A DNA stretch of 64,000 nt from Boletus sp. NGJ (lineage: Eukaryota; Basidiomycota; Agaricomycetes; Boletales; Boletaceae). The stretch is from assembly GCA_019096195.1 (NCBI GenBank), contig JAGTXK010000134.1, positions 124,001 through 188,000 of the forward strand. The letters run 5' to 3'. Shown here piece by piece: positions 1 through 10,760 of this stretch; the stretch's first letter is position 1, and every line of letters begins with the position of its first letter. The notes under the pieces were generated by a model that was not told where the DNA came from, ran no database searches, and saw nothing but the letters and a program-made list of their open reading frames with translations. The translations under genes and the position numbers were made by a program.

Positions 1-549
1 GTGTGCCAAGTGTGAAAACCAGTTGGTTAGGAAGAAGTGTGATCAAGTCTCTACTACCTGACTTCACAGATTCAACTCTGTATGTTTGCTGGTTGTTCTG
101 AGACCTCTGATAGCACTACAGAGCAGAGACTTGATTGGAGGCTGCCAAGGAGACTGACTGGGCTTTGATCTGTCTTTTCTTTCTTGCTGTTACCTTTCAC
201 TTTGTCTCAGGCATTTTGCCTTTATCTCTGTCATACTCCTGTCCTGGTTGCCTTTTAGTGAACTCTTGGCACTGCTGTGTAAAACAGAGTGATTGGTGTG
301 CATCCTTGACTACCTTTCTGAAGACTGGCCATACCTGGACCCTTTCTCTTGAACCTGGACCCTTTCTTCTTTGGATTTGGATATTTTCTCTTGGACTTGA
401 ACTTTTCCACTTGGATCTGGATTTTGCCCTATCTGGACTGTGTCACATCTTCAATCTTCAATCTTTGACTAAGAATGTAGGTATTTCTACATGCATACTT
501 TATTGACATATTGTATAAATTTTTGCTTAGGTCTTCACCTCTCACCTCC

Positions 550-1521
550 CCCAACATGCCCAATCTGCTGCTTGCCAAACTGAACGTGATCAACATCTGC
601 TTGGTTTTCCTCCTTTCCATTGTTGTCCTCATCCTGTAATACAACCAATACCTGCTGCTTTGATGGTGAGTTTATTTTGATATCTTATAATTATTTAAAA
701 GCTAACTTTGAATTCTAGATTTATCCTCCTGTTCCTGTTGATCAATATCCTGGAATTCCCTATCATTAGATTGCACATCATGACATGCAACATATACATT
801 AGAATTGTATGTCTCCTCCTAATGATGTGCCACCACCACCACCACCACCACCATTTCCACATCCAATGTTGCCACTCTTTCCTCAGCCACCTATGCTGCC
901 AAATCAACAACAATCCTATCAAGCATTTGTACCACCCCCTCCACAGCCTCAAAATTTCCCTCAAATGGGTGCTCGGATAGATTACAATGCTTGACTTTTA
1001 GAAGGATTCAATCGTACTCATAACAGGCAACGCAATCAAAGACAAAATCGCTCCTCTGAACTGTATTCTGATTCTGGTCCTGCTCAGCCTCTTCCACAAA
1101 ATCCACACATTTTCGACATGAGGCAGAAAACCAGAGATATCAGCAAGTTTAGCAACAACAACAACAACATGAGCATTTTACGAGATTACAACAATTACAA
1201 CAGGAGCAGCAAGATCATCATCACCAATTGCAGTTGCAGCAACAGCTATTACTGAGGCAAGAAATGGGGCATCAATAAAGGCTTAGGATATTTCATCAAG
1301 AGGCATTGCATCAGCAAGAGTTATATCACCAGAGAATCATGGAGGAGCTACAACAAGTATTTCAAAGACAAGAGCTAGATCATCAAAAAGTTGCTGCGGA
1401 GCAGCATCAAGCATTGCAAAGACAGGAGCTAGATTATCAAAGACTTATTCAGGAGCAGCAAGAAGAGGAGGAGCATGGACAGCAAGAGCAACAAGCAGTT
1501 AGGCAATGTCAATGCCAATGA
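550..1521 (+). pseudogene. Decayed Pro/Gln-rich protein gene, unknown function
   Basis: A reading frame beginning near 550 encodes a Gln/Pro-rich stretch, is split by a good intron at 666-718 (GTGAGT to TCTAG), and continues with a run of eight prolines encoded by a CCA microsatellite (about 831-853). A long Gln/Glu-rich segment then carries heptad-like repeats of the type QRQELDHQK (about 1150-1521), probably coiled coil. Several in-frame stops (for example in positions read as CAG to TAG and CGA to TGA) and at least one frame change between about 1100 and 1300 show it is broken. A solo LTR at 1557 sits just past the last recognisable codons, so the 3' part may have been displaced. I do not recognise the family. 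The low-complexity composition makes any homology claim unsafe. Confidence 0.5.
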
Positions 1522-1556
1522 TATGGTCTTTATTCCTCGCATGGCTCTTTGATAGT

Positions 1557-2565
1557 TGTTACGCTGGGTAACAATGTGACACATTCCTGTATAATCAACC
1601 CTGTTTGATTATAGGACTAGCAGGACTTGAGGGGAAAATACCTCCAGAGGCCCAATGATTCCTCTGACTGGGGACTGCTGCTAGCTTTATGTAGAGTCCT
1701 GTCATTACCTCTATGACCAATGGCGGAGTCTTGGATTTACCAACGGTGGCACAATCCTCCGAGAAGAAAGGGCAGACTGGATGCGGAGGCCAGCGACTAA
1801 GTGTCCTGGGCTTACACGGCCTAATGCCAGTGGCGGAGTCCCAGGCTTACAGGGTCAGTGGCGGAGTCCTGACCAATACGAGTTGACCTCTGTCAACGAA
1901 GGGTGGTGATAGAGTCCCGACCTTGCACGGACCAACCTCTATTGGTCATTGGAGTTGCTGAAGGTTTAGGAGTGAGTAATAGCAATGATGGCACATAAGT
2001 GCGAAGTGATGAGAAGGATGATCACTAGCATGAGGGCAATCACCTCCAGAGCAGGAGCGAGGCTTCTAAGGTGAAGTGGAACCAGTAGCGGGAGAAGCTA
2101 GTCGATTACATGAGAAGGAGTGTAGATCTAGGTTAGAGTTACATGAAGGGCCCACATCCCTATTTATAGACCTTGCCCATCTAGGGCAGGCTTTGTATCG
2201 AATATAGTAATCGTAAGTCACAGACAAGAGATTACTATAAGAGGATCAAAGCATCAGTCAAAATGGAGGGAATAGGAACACTGGGCTGTGTACGAGAGAG
2301 CACAGCTGGGGAGGCAATGTCTATGATCAGATCAAGAAGGCAGAAGGCATATTAATGAAATAGGAAAGGCAGTGTCCAGACTACACGGGTAGCTTCCAGA
2401 AAAGGGAGTTATGAATAACTTCCTGGAAAGGAGGTTCTGGATGGGGTGATGCCTGAGTCAGTGTCACAGGGGAATCCCTGGTCTGAGTCAAAGAATAGAT
2501 TATCCCACAGTCCTACAGGAGGTGAGGGAAGGGGAAAAGATGTACCCCCTTCGGTAACCGTAACA
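1557..2565 (-). repeat. Solo LTR, Ty3/gypsy-type family G1 (about 1.0 kb)
   Basis: A 1,009-bp block beginning TGTTACG and ending CGTAACA matches, in opposite orientation, the LTR-like block at 4581-5571, and matches the block at 51265-52272 in the same orientation. Flanking pentamers are ATAGT and ACAGT, which agree at four of five positions, so they look like an aged target duplication. No internal coding region lies beside it, so it is a solo LTR left by recombination. The related LTR at 34781-35715 sits next to gypsy pol, which is the basis for the family assignment. Confidence 0.82.
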
Positions 2566-4580
2566 ACAGTGGTTTGGAGGATTCCCCAGTTCCATTTCAT
2601 TGGTTGCAATTTCCTGTCCACCTGGCCTATGCTATGATCATAAGTCACAAGGATAGACACTGAAACATGTTGGTATCAACTTGAGGTCACCTGTTTTCTC
2701 TCATAAACAGCTGTATGTGGCACTTTCACATTGTATCCATCCTAGAAATATCAAGGTTCTATTTCCTGATGATCAAGAAGATACCAAAGTTACAAATGTA
2801 GTTTGGAATGAAGTATTTAGAAACTTGGAAATATGATTCGTACTATACTTTGTAACAACATTGCTATTTAACTTGAAGAAGAAAACATATACTTAGAGAT
2901 TTCAACAAAGTTTAAGAACGTTTCAACAAACTCAGGTGATTGTGCTGAAGGCACAACAGCATGAATGAACTCTATCCAATAAAAATTGCATGATTGTGCC
3001 GAAGGCACAACAGCCTGGGTGAAAGCGCTAGTGGTTATGATAAGGGGAAGGAAGAGTGAATTGGAGAGAACATTTTTGGATGTTGTTTCTTACAGTATGT
3101 CAAGGTGGACATACTTCATGAGAAACACATCAACAAAAGCAGAGGAGCTGTAGTTGCAAAAGCCACAAGGAAGTAGATGTATTAGAAAAAAAGCAACTCA
3201 CTTAAAAACAGATCCTTGTCAACCACAATTCTTCCCCAGTGACTTGTAACATTGCCAACTTGGTAGATGATGGAAATAGAGAATTCAACCTCATCATGAA
3301 TATCCATATCTTTGGCTGTAGGAGTGAGGACCTGCAAGATAGTTGACAGTAAGAACTACCTCCATATGAGTACTTTGCCCACTGAGAACCCCCAGATAGG
3401 TCCAGTCTTCTTGGTTGTCAAATGTTAGATAGTGATGAGAATAGGAATGAAAGGGACCGGTTTTGTCCTGGACACTAGAAGATGGTGAGGAAATAGATAT
3501 GATCTTGCAGTGTTGATAGTAGAGAGATTACCAAGCTTCTTAAACTTTGCAGGATACTGAGTCTGGTGCCATCACCTACACCCATAAAACACTCCTCAAT
3601 ACACCTTAGTTGATTGCCAGTCAAGGTGCACAAACTGAGGTTGATCTAGTCATCTTAATAGGTAATGCTCTTATTTAATTTCTTAATGATCTCAGCTTTG
3701 TGTTTGGCTAACCATGCAGCATGCTTATCTTTTAGCAAATTGAACACAGTCTTGTTGAACTCTTTCCAAAGTTTGACTACACAAATAGCAATTTTATGAG
3801 TAGGTTTACCCAACTCTGAATAGATAGCAAGCATACCATTGTTTGCAATCCCTTTGATACATGCTCTCAACTTCAATTAATAGTACCCATTAGCTGGATT
3901 TGTTACAGATCATATTATTTTTCCCTTTATTTCTACTATTTTTTCTAATTTTATACAACAACTTTTGCATTTAGCCCCTATAAATAGCCTCTATAATCCA
4001 ATCCTCATAAATGCTCAAGTCCATCCATAGATCTAGACCCACAAACCTCATGCCATTCTCATGCTATTCCTTATAACTCATCCTAGGTCTAAATCGCCTT
4101 ATATATGCTTATAGAATCACACATGTTAGTCTAGATCTCCTTATGCTCACCTCATGCCCCTATCAATGGCTCATCCACCTCATGTTAGCCTCACTGATCA
4201 TGTATATAGCATAGCATATCAATAGATCTACACACCCAAGTCAAACTAACATTCTATGAATGTTGAAGTAAGTTCATATTGAGCTGACATTGATGGGGAG
4301 TGTGAGCAACAATTTCGATCCTGGGTTTGTTGACGGAATTACTAAACATACACATGGTATTCAGGCCTGAATGTACCTTGTTGTTAACATAGTATATTTC
4401 CCAATGGCCCACTATAGTGTTAGCTGGCTGTCAAGGGTGAAACAACTGATTTGCCTTGGAACTGCTGTACTGACTATCTGGTGACTTTGTCCAACAGACA
4501 TATCACCTTATCGTGTGTAAAACAATGTGAGCAGTAGTAATCGGACCCTGTGGTAAACACATGTCATCAGACAAGTGTGG
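2566..4580. other. CpG-poor intergenic region, no supported gene
   Basis: No complete gene is visible. The minus strand keeps a short open frame at 3655-3876 (73 residues, Lys-rich, with a run reading VVKLWKEFNKTVF) that looks like a coding exon remnant. Minus-strand sequence at about 3200-3600 also reads as short interrupted peptide segments, perhaps other exons of the same decayed gene. Two near-identical short hairpins (TTGTGCYGAAGGCACAA) occur at 2940-2956 and 2994-3010. Nothing else could be supported. Confidence 0.4.
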
Positions 4581-5571
4581 TGTTACGGTTACCGAAGGGG
4601 GTACATCTTTTCCCCTTCCTTCACCTCCCGTAGGACTATGGGACGACCTATTCTTCAACTCGGACCAGGGATTCTCCAGGGATTCCCCCGCAACCCCAAC
4701 ACAGGCATTGCCCCATCCGGAGCCTCCTTTCTAGGCAGTTATTCGTAACTCCCTTTTTAGGAACCTACCTCGTTTGGTATGGACACCGCCTCCCTATTTC
4801 ACCTGATGTATGCTCTCTTCCTTTTTGACCCGATCATAGACATTGCCTCCTCAGCTATGCTCTCTCGTGCATAGCCCAGTATTCCTACCTTCCCCTTTTG
4901 ACTCATGCCGTGATCCGTTTATAGTAATCTTTTGTCTACAACTAACGATTACTATATTCATTATGAAGCCTGCCCTAGACGGGTAAGGCCTATAAATAGG
5001 GACGCGGGCCCTTCATGTAACTCTAACCTAGATCTACACTCCTTCCTGTGTAATCTACCTGCTTCTCCCGCTAAAGGTTCCACTTCACCTCAGAAGCCTT
5101 CTCCCATGTTCTGGAGGTGATCGCCCTCGTGCTTGTGATCATCTTACTCATCATCTTGCACTTGGGCGCCGTCGTTGCCGTTACAGGCTCCTAAAGCTTC
5201 AGCAACTCCAATGACCAACAGAGGTTGGTTGTCATCAGTCAGGACTCCGCCACTGACCCAGCAAGCCCAGGACTCCACCACCGGCACTAGGCTCAGTAAG
5301 CCCAGGAGAACTAGCTGACGGAAGGCAACTGTCTCCTGGCCTGTGCACCAGTCTGCCCATCTTTTTTAAGGATCACGCCACCGTAGTAAATCCAAGACTC
5401 CACCATTGGTCGTAGAGGTAACGAGAGGACTCTACATAAAGCTAGCAGTTGGTCCCCAGTCAGAGGAAACCTTGGGCCTCTGGAGGTAGATATTTCCCTC
5501 AAGTCCTGCTAGTCCTATAATCCAACAGGGGGATTATATGGGAACGTGTCACATTGTTACCTGGCATAACA
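4581..5571 (+). repeat. Solo LTR, Ty3/gypsy-type family G1
   Basis: This 991-bp block starts TGTTACGG and ends GCATAACA. It is an inverted relative of the blocks at 1557-2565 and 51265-52272. Flanking pentamers are TGTGG and CGTGG, one mismatch apart, and that mismatch is a C/T difference at a CpG. It retains more CpG than its surroundings, which suggests a relatively recent insertion. No internal region is attached. Confidence 0.85.
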
Positions 5572-6152
5572 CGTGGTATGTTAGTATTACATTTGACAGA
5601 TGTCTATGGGACCCAGATTAATATCAACTCGACACAACTAAAGTTTTCATTGGGTTATGTGAGTAAGGGTGTCTATTCTGCCATCATGCCAGTACTCAAG
5701 TAAGGTGTGCTTGTGTGAGTGACACATGATAGGTTGAATGCAAATGAAGCACAAGTAGAAACACTTACCCAGCATGGCTGACAATGTCAATAGTATAATA
5801 TACCACATGCCCGATGCTTGTCAGAGCACATGTTCTTGGATCACCTGCTTTTTTACACCATAGTGCTCAAGAATGTTGAAACCAAAACATTATATATGCA
5901 TGATGTGGCAGGGTATATGATGACAGTATGCATTGATCACACAGTAAGCAGTGTAGTACTAATAGGTGGGATGATAGAAGGGAGTAGGAGACAATGTATT
6001 CACATATGTAATTAAATTGCAGTAAAAGAGAGGGGAGGGTAAGGAAGGACTTGGAAGGACATCCAAAGGCAACCAACAATAACAAGGAGGTCAAAGGAAA
6101 TGCTACAGCTGCAACAATAAGGGATGGGGGAATGTTACAACCATGCAAGATC
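5572..6152. other. Intergenic, nothing recognised
   Basis: No coding potential with recognisable features was found between the solo LTR and the 3' end of the minus-strand gene remnant. Open frames here are short and low in information. Confidence 0.4.
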
Positions 6153-7240
6153 CTAGTGAATAGCTTTCTGCCACTTGGAAGCACTTCTCCTATCTGATGG
6201 ATGCAAAGATGCTGTTCTGTTCTCAGCCAGGAAATGTTCAAGGTCTGACTGGAGTGAGTTAGTGAAGAACCTGTTGAACATGAGTTACAAAACAATGTTA
6301 TGATCAATATGTGGACTTACTTTTCCCAAGTTTGCTTCCAGGATTCCATGCCAGACTTGTGCTGAACTGCTTCACACATCTCATTGAGGAGTTCATCAAT
6401 AAACTCCCAGAACTGGTTGCAAAACCAGGTCCGGGTCCCATTGTTACCAGGCTCATCACCAGCAGGGGTATTAGAATCCTCTTGAGTGTCTAACCTAGCA
6501 ACTTTCTTGGCTAGGGATTTGTCCACCATGGTGCTGAAAAGTATGTAGTTTTATTGCTGAATAGCATCAGCAATGGGTAAGTGGAATATGCACAGCTTAC
6601 TAAAAATGCAAACTGTCCCCATTGCACCAATGTGACATCAATGAAGTCATGCCCAGCAAGAGACTTCGCAGGGTCAGATATGTGGTGGTTCTTTGAGATG
6701 TTGACTATGATCTGTGATAGTGACTATACAGTTAACTTCTAAGCAAATTAAGGGATTTCATATCTTTGTCTTAATCTGAGATCACTGCTTGGTCAAGACG
6801 ACCTTCATAAGAGTGTTGACATAGATCATTAGTTGAGCATCTTCCATCACCAAGGGTGGGATGTTGAACACGGCAAGGTTCTTCTTCATGAAGTCCTAAA
6901 GTAAGTTGGAAGGCAGTCAGCACAGTATATTGAATGGAGCGACAACATGCTAGTACAAACCCAAATTTAATCATTGATACAGTTTAAATAGTTGTAGACA
7001 GAAGCACTGTCCAGAGTCAATCCTGAAGGACGTCCTGCATGTGCAGAGGTGAGTTTTTTTACTTAATAAGAAATGTGATTACCTTGAACTCTTCTGACTT
7101 GATAAAGGAATGGGCTTTGTCTTTCATCTGTTCATGCTCAAGCCAAAGGTGTTTCCTGAAGATCATGATGAGCATCTTGGGTACATCAAGCTGGGCACTC
7201 TATTAGTATATGCTGACAGAGATAGAAGCACTCACCTCTG
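6153..7240 (-). pseudogene. Decayed member of a repeated agaricomycete gene family, unknown function
   Basis: Read on the minus strand, several exons with clean small introns can be followed. One ends at a splice site near 7235; one is 7199-7083 (39 codons, helical, KMLIMIFRKHLW); one starts at 6895 and reads DFMKKNLAVFNIPPLVMEDA until a stop at 6784-6782. Another is 6529-6321, ending at a GTAAGT intron (6320-6271), and the last runs from 6270 to a TAG at 6155-6153. The 6529 exon carries the motif FWEFIDELLNEM, and the final exon begins FFTNSLQSDLEHF. I remember this order (FW-x-[FY]-[IV]-D then FFT-x-[AS]-L-x-x-D) from multi-copy agaricomycete proteins with no assigned function. The stop at 6784 and broken upstream exons indicate a pseudogene. 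The 6529-6153 part alone could still encode about 108 residues. Confidence 0.5.
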
Positions 7241-7709
7241 CAAAGGTAGTGAGTGCATCCTTGGATAGCTCAAGGTCCTTGCACATCTGGATGGCACAAC
7301 AGCATTTATGCCTCCCTTGATCTTCCCACTCAAGTGCTTGTTCAGCAGAGTCAGAGTGCTCTTGCCAGCATTGAGCAGGGTTGGGGGTTCAAAGATGCTA
7401 GACTGTTTACCAACAGATGAACTGGGTGGAAAATAAAGTCAGTTAGAATTATTGTAGGTTCCTTTACCTGCACTAGTGGCAGCAGGTGTTGGCCCTTTGG
7501 TGTTGCTGCCAGATCTGGGGGCATGCTCAAGTCAGAATCATGCAAGGAGACTCATACTGAGATGCTGGATGGTCAGTAAAGGGCAACAATGAGGTTGTAG
7601 TCATGACAGTGTTTAACAATATTCATGGTGTTTTGGAACATTTGGCTTTCATTGCACAACATGTACATAATAGCATAACATAGTACTGAAATGCAATAAG
7701 AACTTGTTC
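7241..7709. other. Further remnants of the minus-strand gene, not resolved
   Basis: Minus-strand sequence upstream of the recognised exons contains the end of one more exon (reading SKDALTTFAE before the splice at 7235) and an interrupted 64-codon frame at 7351-7545. The start of the gene was not found. Confidence 0.3.
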
Positions 7710-8063
7710 CAGTGGCTCAAAAAACTGTCTGCATGTTTGGTCATTTTTCACTAAATGTGTTATTCCCCAATAACCCCTAATCCTTACCCTAACATATAGG
7801 TGTATGAAATAAAGCACTGACCCTTGGCTTTCTATCCATCAAGGTTTTAAGACATATGAATAAGAATTGATGAACTGGCAGCCATTTCAAAACAATGACT
7901 CATTCGGACAGTTTTTTGACTCTAAGTTTTGATTACATATATTGGACCCTAGCATGCTGTAATATGATTACATACATTTGGTAAGGCTTCTATTATGTCA
8001 CCATTATGTAACTGAGTGTCAGACAACATATATAAACCCCATCATTCCATGTTTACTTTCCCC
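7710..8063 (+). repeat. Tc1/mariner end fragment (same family as 13534-15140)
   Basis: This stretch begins with the terminal CAGTGGCTCAAAAAACTGTC and runs through the long inverted repeat and the non-coding leader up to just before the transposase start, as in the left end of the full copy at 13534. The match stops near 8063 and no right end is present, so it is a truncated left end. It cannot encode a transposase. Confidence 0.85.
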
Positions 8064-8949
8064 CATGCTAGAACCAAGGGTTGTAAAAAACCAAGGTCCC
8101 GAGCTCACACCCCAGTTGCATCACAAGGGACAGGAACCCAAACTCAAGGTGTACCCACATTAACCCTTTTCAAATCACTGCTGATTCTAGATTTTTATCC
8201 ATAGGCATAACTCCATGTCAATTAGGAAGAGTGTGCAAGACTCCACTGCCCCCTGATGCAGAGGCATCAACTCTGGGACCTTGGCCGATCAGAAAATAAC
8301 TATATATGGCCATTTACTCCTCACATTATTTTGTAAATAGCTCTGACAATATGATTTACAATTTTGCAAAAAAGTTCGAAATACAATGCTAAGAACACTA
8401 CTGAGGGGCCGAGCATTCCCCAGACGTTGCCCCCACATCTTCCTCCTCCTCCTCCTCACCCAAAGCCCACTCTCCAGCAACTGTCTCCTCTGCAGCCATG
8501 CTCTCCGTATCTATGGCATTGTTGTCCTCGGCTTGAATGGTGGTGATAGTTGGCATGGATACTGTCAATCTGGGTGTGGATTCCCCAGAAAGACCGGCCA
8601 CCTTGGGATCAAAGATTGATGGAAGCTGTGGGAATACTTGGGGAGGCCCCCAACTTCCCTCTGAGATTGCGCCTAGGCCACCGCCCCATGTGACAGTCGT
8701 GGCAACCCAAGTGTGAGGCAGCAGAGCTCAACAGGGAAGGGGGGCAATCAGCCAAGGGGGTGAGCCCTCAGTTGAAGGAGGGCGGAGGGGAGTGTCAGTA
8801 CCATCGAGTTCAGATCCTGCAGCTTGCTGGCCGAGGGGTGGAGTGGGGGAGGAAGGGGAGCCAAGTGCAACTGACTCAGTAACTGTGTTGAAGAACGCTG
8901 AGAATGGTGCCCCATTGATGGCTTCATCACCAGCCTGCTGATGAATGTG
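8064..8949. other. Region downstream of the Zn2Cys6 gene; 3' part of that gene possible
   Basis: Minus-strand open frames at 8398-8601 and 8748-9203 are Ala/Ser/Leu-rich and may include 3' coding or untranslated sequence of the neighbouring minus-strand Zn2Cys6 gene. No independent gene was recognised. Confidence 0.3.
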
Positions 8950-10404
8950 TTGGAATGGGAATCACATTGTTGTGGATGAAGGACAAACCGTATCACATGC
9001 AGTCCAACCCCGGTGGTCTCTGAGCTTGGTGATGACCTGGCTGAACGTTTCCAATGAGTCGGCCATTGCATTGACCCAATCCTCGAGGCGTGAGTGACTT
9101 GCTTGCAGCAGGTGGTGGCTGGCCTGCAGTTGCCAGTGTGCTTGAAGCAGACTCTTATAGTTGCCAGTGTCAGCAGGCTCAGTGCGGCCAGACCGAGCGT
9201 CATCTGATGTTCCAGCAGTGGACAGTCCAGGTGCTTGCATGGCTAGTACCGATTTCTTCACCCTGGGAATCACCACACCTTCAAGGACTATGTACAAAAC
9301 ATTAGTGGGCTGAATATTGCAAGTGTGCATGACTTACCTTGGGCTGGCTTCGATCATTTGGCATTCTTTTGTGGGGGGCCAACCTTGATGGTCAGCGCTG
9401 GCTTATAGGCTGAGGGTGGTCCATGGCATGGGATGCGAATGGCTGGTAATGGTGTGGGGGTGGGTGGTGGTGGTGGGGCATTGCATCGAACCTTTGACCG
9501 AGGTGGGCGAGTGCAAGACTTGCTGCGTTCCTGCAGTTTCTTCGTTCTCTCCAAGAATGGGGATTGGCAGGTAAGGGAACTCAACTGTTGGCACAGTCTT
9601 GCCAGGGAACAGCATACCTTCCACTGGTGGCACTGGACACAAGCATGGCCAGGATTTGGGGTGCACCTGTTGCCACATCGTTTGCAGGCGGCACATACTT
9701 GCTTGGAATTGCCCTCATCCTCCATCTCTTTGGTGGGTGGTGGTGGCCGCAACCTGCCCAGCGAGCGTCCATGAGATTTACCTATCCCTGATGCATCTGA
9801 TGGCTTGATGCGTTGCCTTGAACAACCTTGCTCTTCAGAATCGGTTTCTGGTGGGTCAATTTGCCAGGCCTTGCCCTTGCCTTTGTCCACCTTCTTCGGT
9901 GCCATCTGCACTTTTTTGATGTCAATGTCATCACCATCCTGTGTTGTCCTGACAGCCTGATTTTCAGTGTCGAGCAGCTGTTCTAATGGCCAAGTGACCT
10001 TTGTGGAAGATGTTGCAACCTTGTTTCCAGAATCAACTTGGCCGACATTGAGCCATGGATGATCTGGGTGACTGGAAATGTCATTCTTCAGGATCCTGCT
10101 CCAGTCCAGCCATCGGCTGTTCTGATACTGTGACATCTTGATGTCACAGGCAATGGCCAGGAGAGGTACCATCTCAGCACCACCTGCCACAGCTCAAATT
10201 GTGTCCTAGCACAAATGTTAGTTAGGCTGTTATGGTATGAGAGATATGATCATGCATCAATTGGCCCATGATCTCAGTAATGGCCTGGTGCCATGCTGCT
10301 GTCTGGGCAGCAGCTCCCTCAGTTGTTCCAAGCACTTTCGTTTTGAGAATGTGTTGGATGGCGGCTGTGGCGTCGTCGACAATGGTTTGAATGGTGGAAG
10401 ACAT
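8950..10404 (-). pseudogene. Zn2Cys6-type zinc cluster gene, copy A of a divergent pair
   Basis: The start at 10404 (MSSTIQTIVDDATAAIQ) is chosen because copy B at 55132 begins almost identically. After an intron (about 10235-10175) a long exon runs to 9354. Near its end is a cysteine cluster with spacing C-x2-C-x6-C-x7-C-x2-C-x6-C (reading CAACKRCGNRC, then CVQCHQWKVCC), which fits the fungal Zn2Cys6 binuclear cluster DNA-binding domain. It is followed by a basic, Pro-rich tail. A third exon after the GTAAGT intron (from about 9341) encodes an amphipathic helix-rich segment (LLQAHWQLQASHHLLQ). A TGA near 9355, where copy B reads a sense codon in the same context, truncates the product before exon 3. 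If translated it would be a DNA-binding protein with the cluster unusually far from the N-terminus. The partner is the divergent gene starting at 10761. Confidence 0.6.
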
Positions 10405-10760
10405 GGTGGTGAATGGTGATGCAGAATGGGATGGAAAGAGAAGTGTGGGGCATGGCAAGTTTACCGCCCACTCCACTGCTGACCACATGTGTCACCACGC
10501 CCGATCTAACTTCATCCCATCCCTCCCATTCCACTTTTCCACCATATCTCGGAACAGAGTCACAATGCAAAAGCAAGTTCGGTTCACAATTCCAGGTGAG
10601 TGTGACGTTCCTGTTCTAAAAAAAATTTCCATTTAAAAAAAATCGAATTCATATGCCACTTTGGTCACCATCAGGCTCGGCCAACAGCAAATCAGACTCC
10701 ATTGGTAAGTGATTGGCCTTGGAATTGATTGGTAATTGACCACATTTTAGATCTAGAGAG
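10405..10760. promoter_or_regulatory. Shared intergenic region between the divergent pair, copy A
   Basis: The two start codons at 10404 (minus) and 10761 (plus) are 356 bp apart, so this is probably a bidirectional promoter. Copy B has the equivalent 460-bp gap at 54672-55131. No TATA box or operator was confidently identified. The region is AT-rich on the plus-gene side. Confidence 0.45.

Noticed and set aside
708-980. His-rich and Trp-rich frames over the CCA microsatellite
   Set aside because: They are other frames of the trinucleotide repeat; the Pro-rich frame fits the splice structure.
3655-3876. Minus-strand 73-codon frame as a fatty acid synthase fragment
   Set aside because: A faint resemblance came to mind but no motif could be confirmed, so no function is assigned.
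5867-6307. 146-codon minus-strand frame as a gene
   Set aside because: It crosses the spliced exon and intron of the better supported minus-strand gene in another frame and is Leu/Ser-rich without family motifs.
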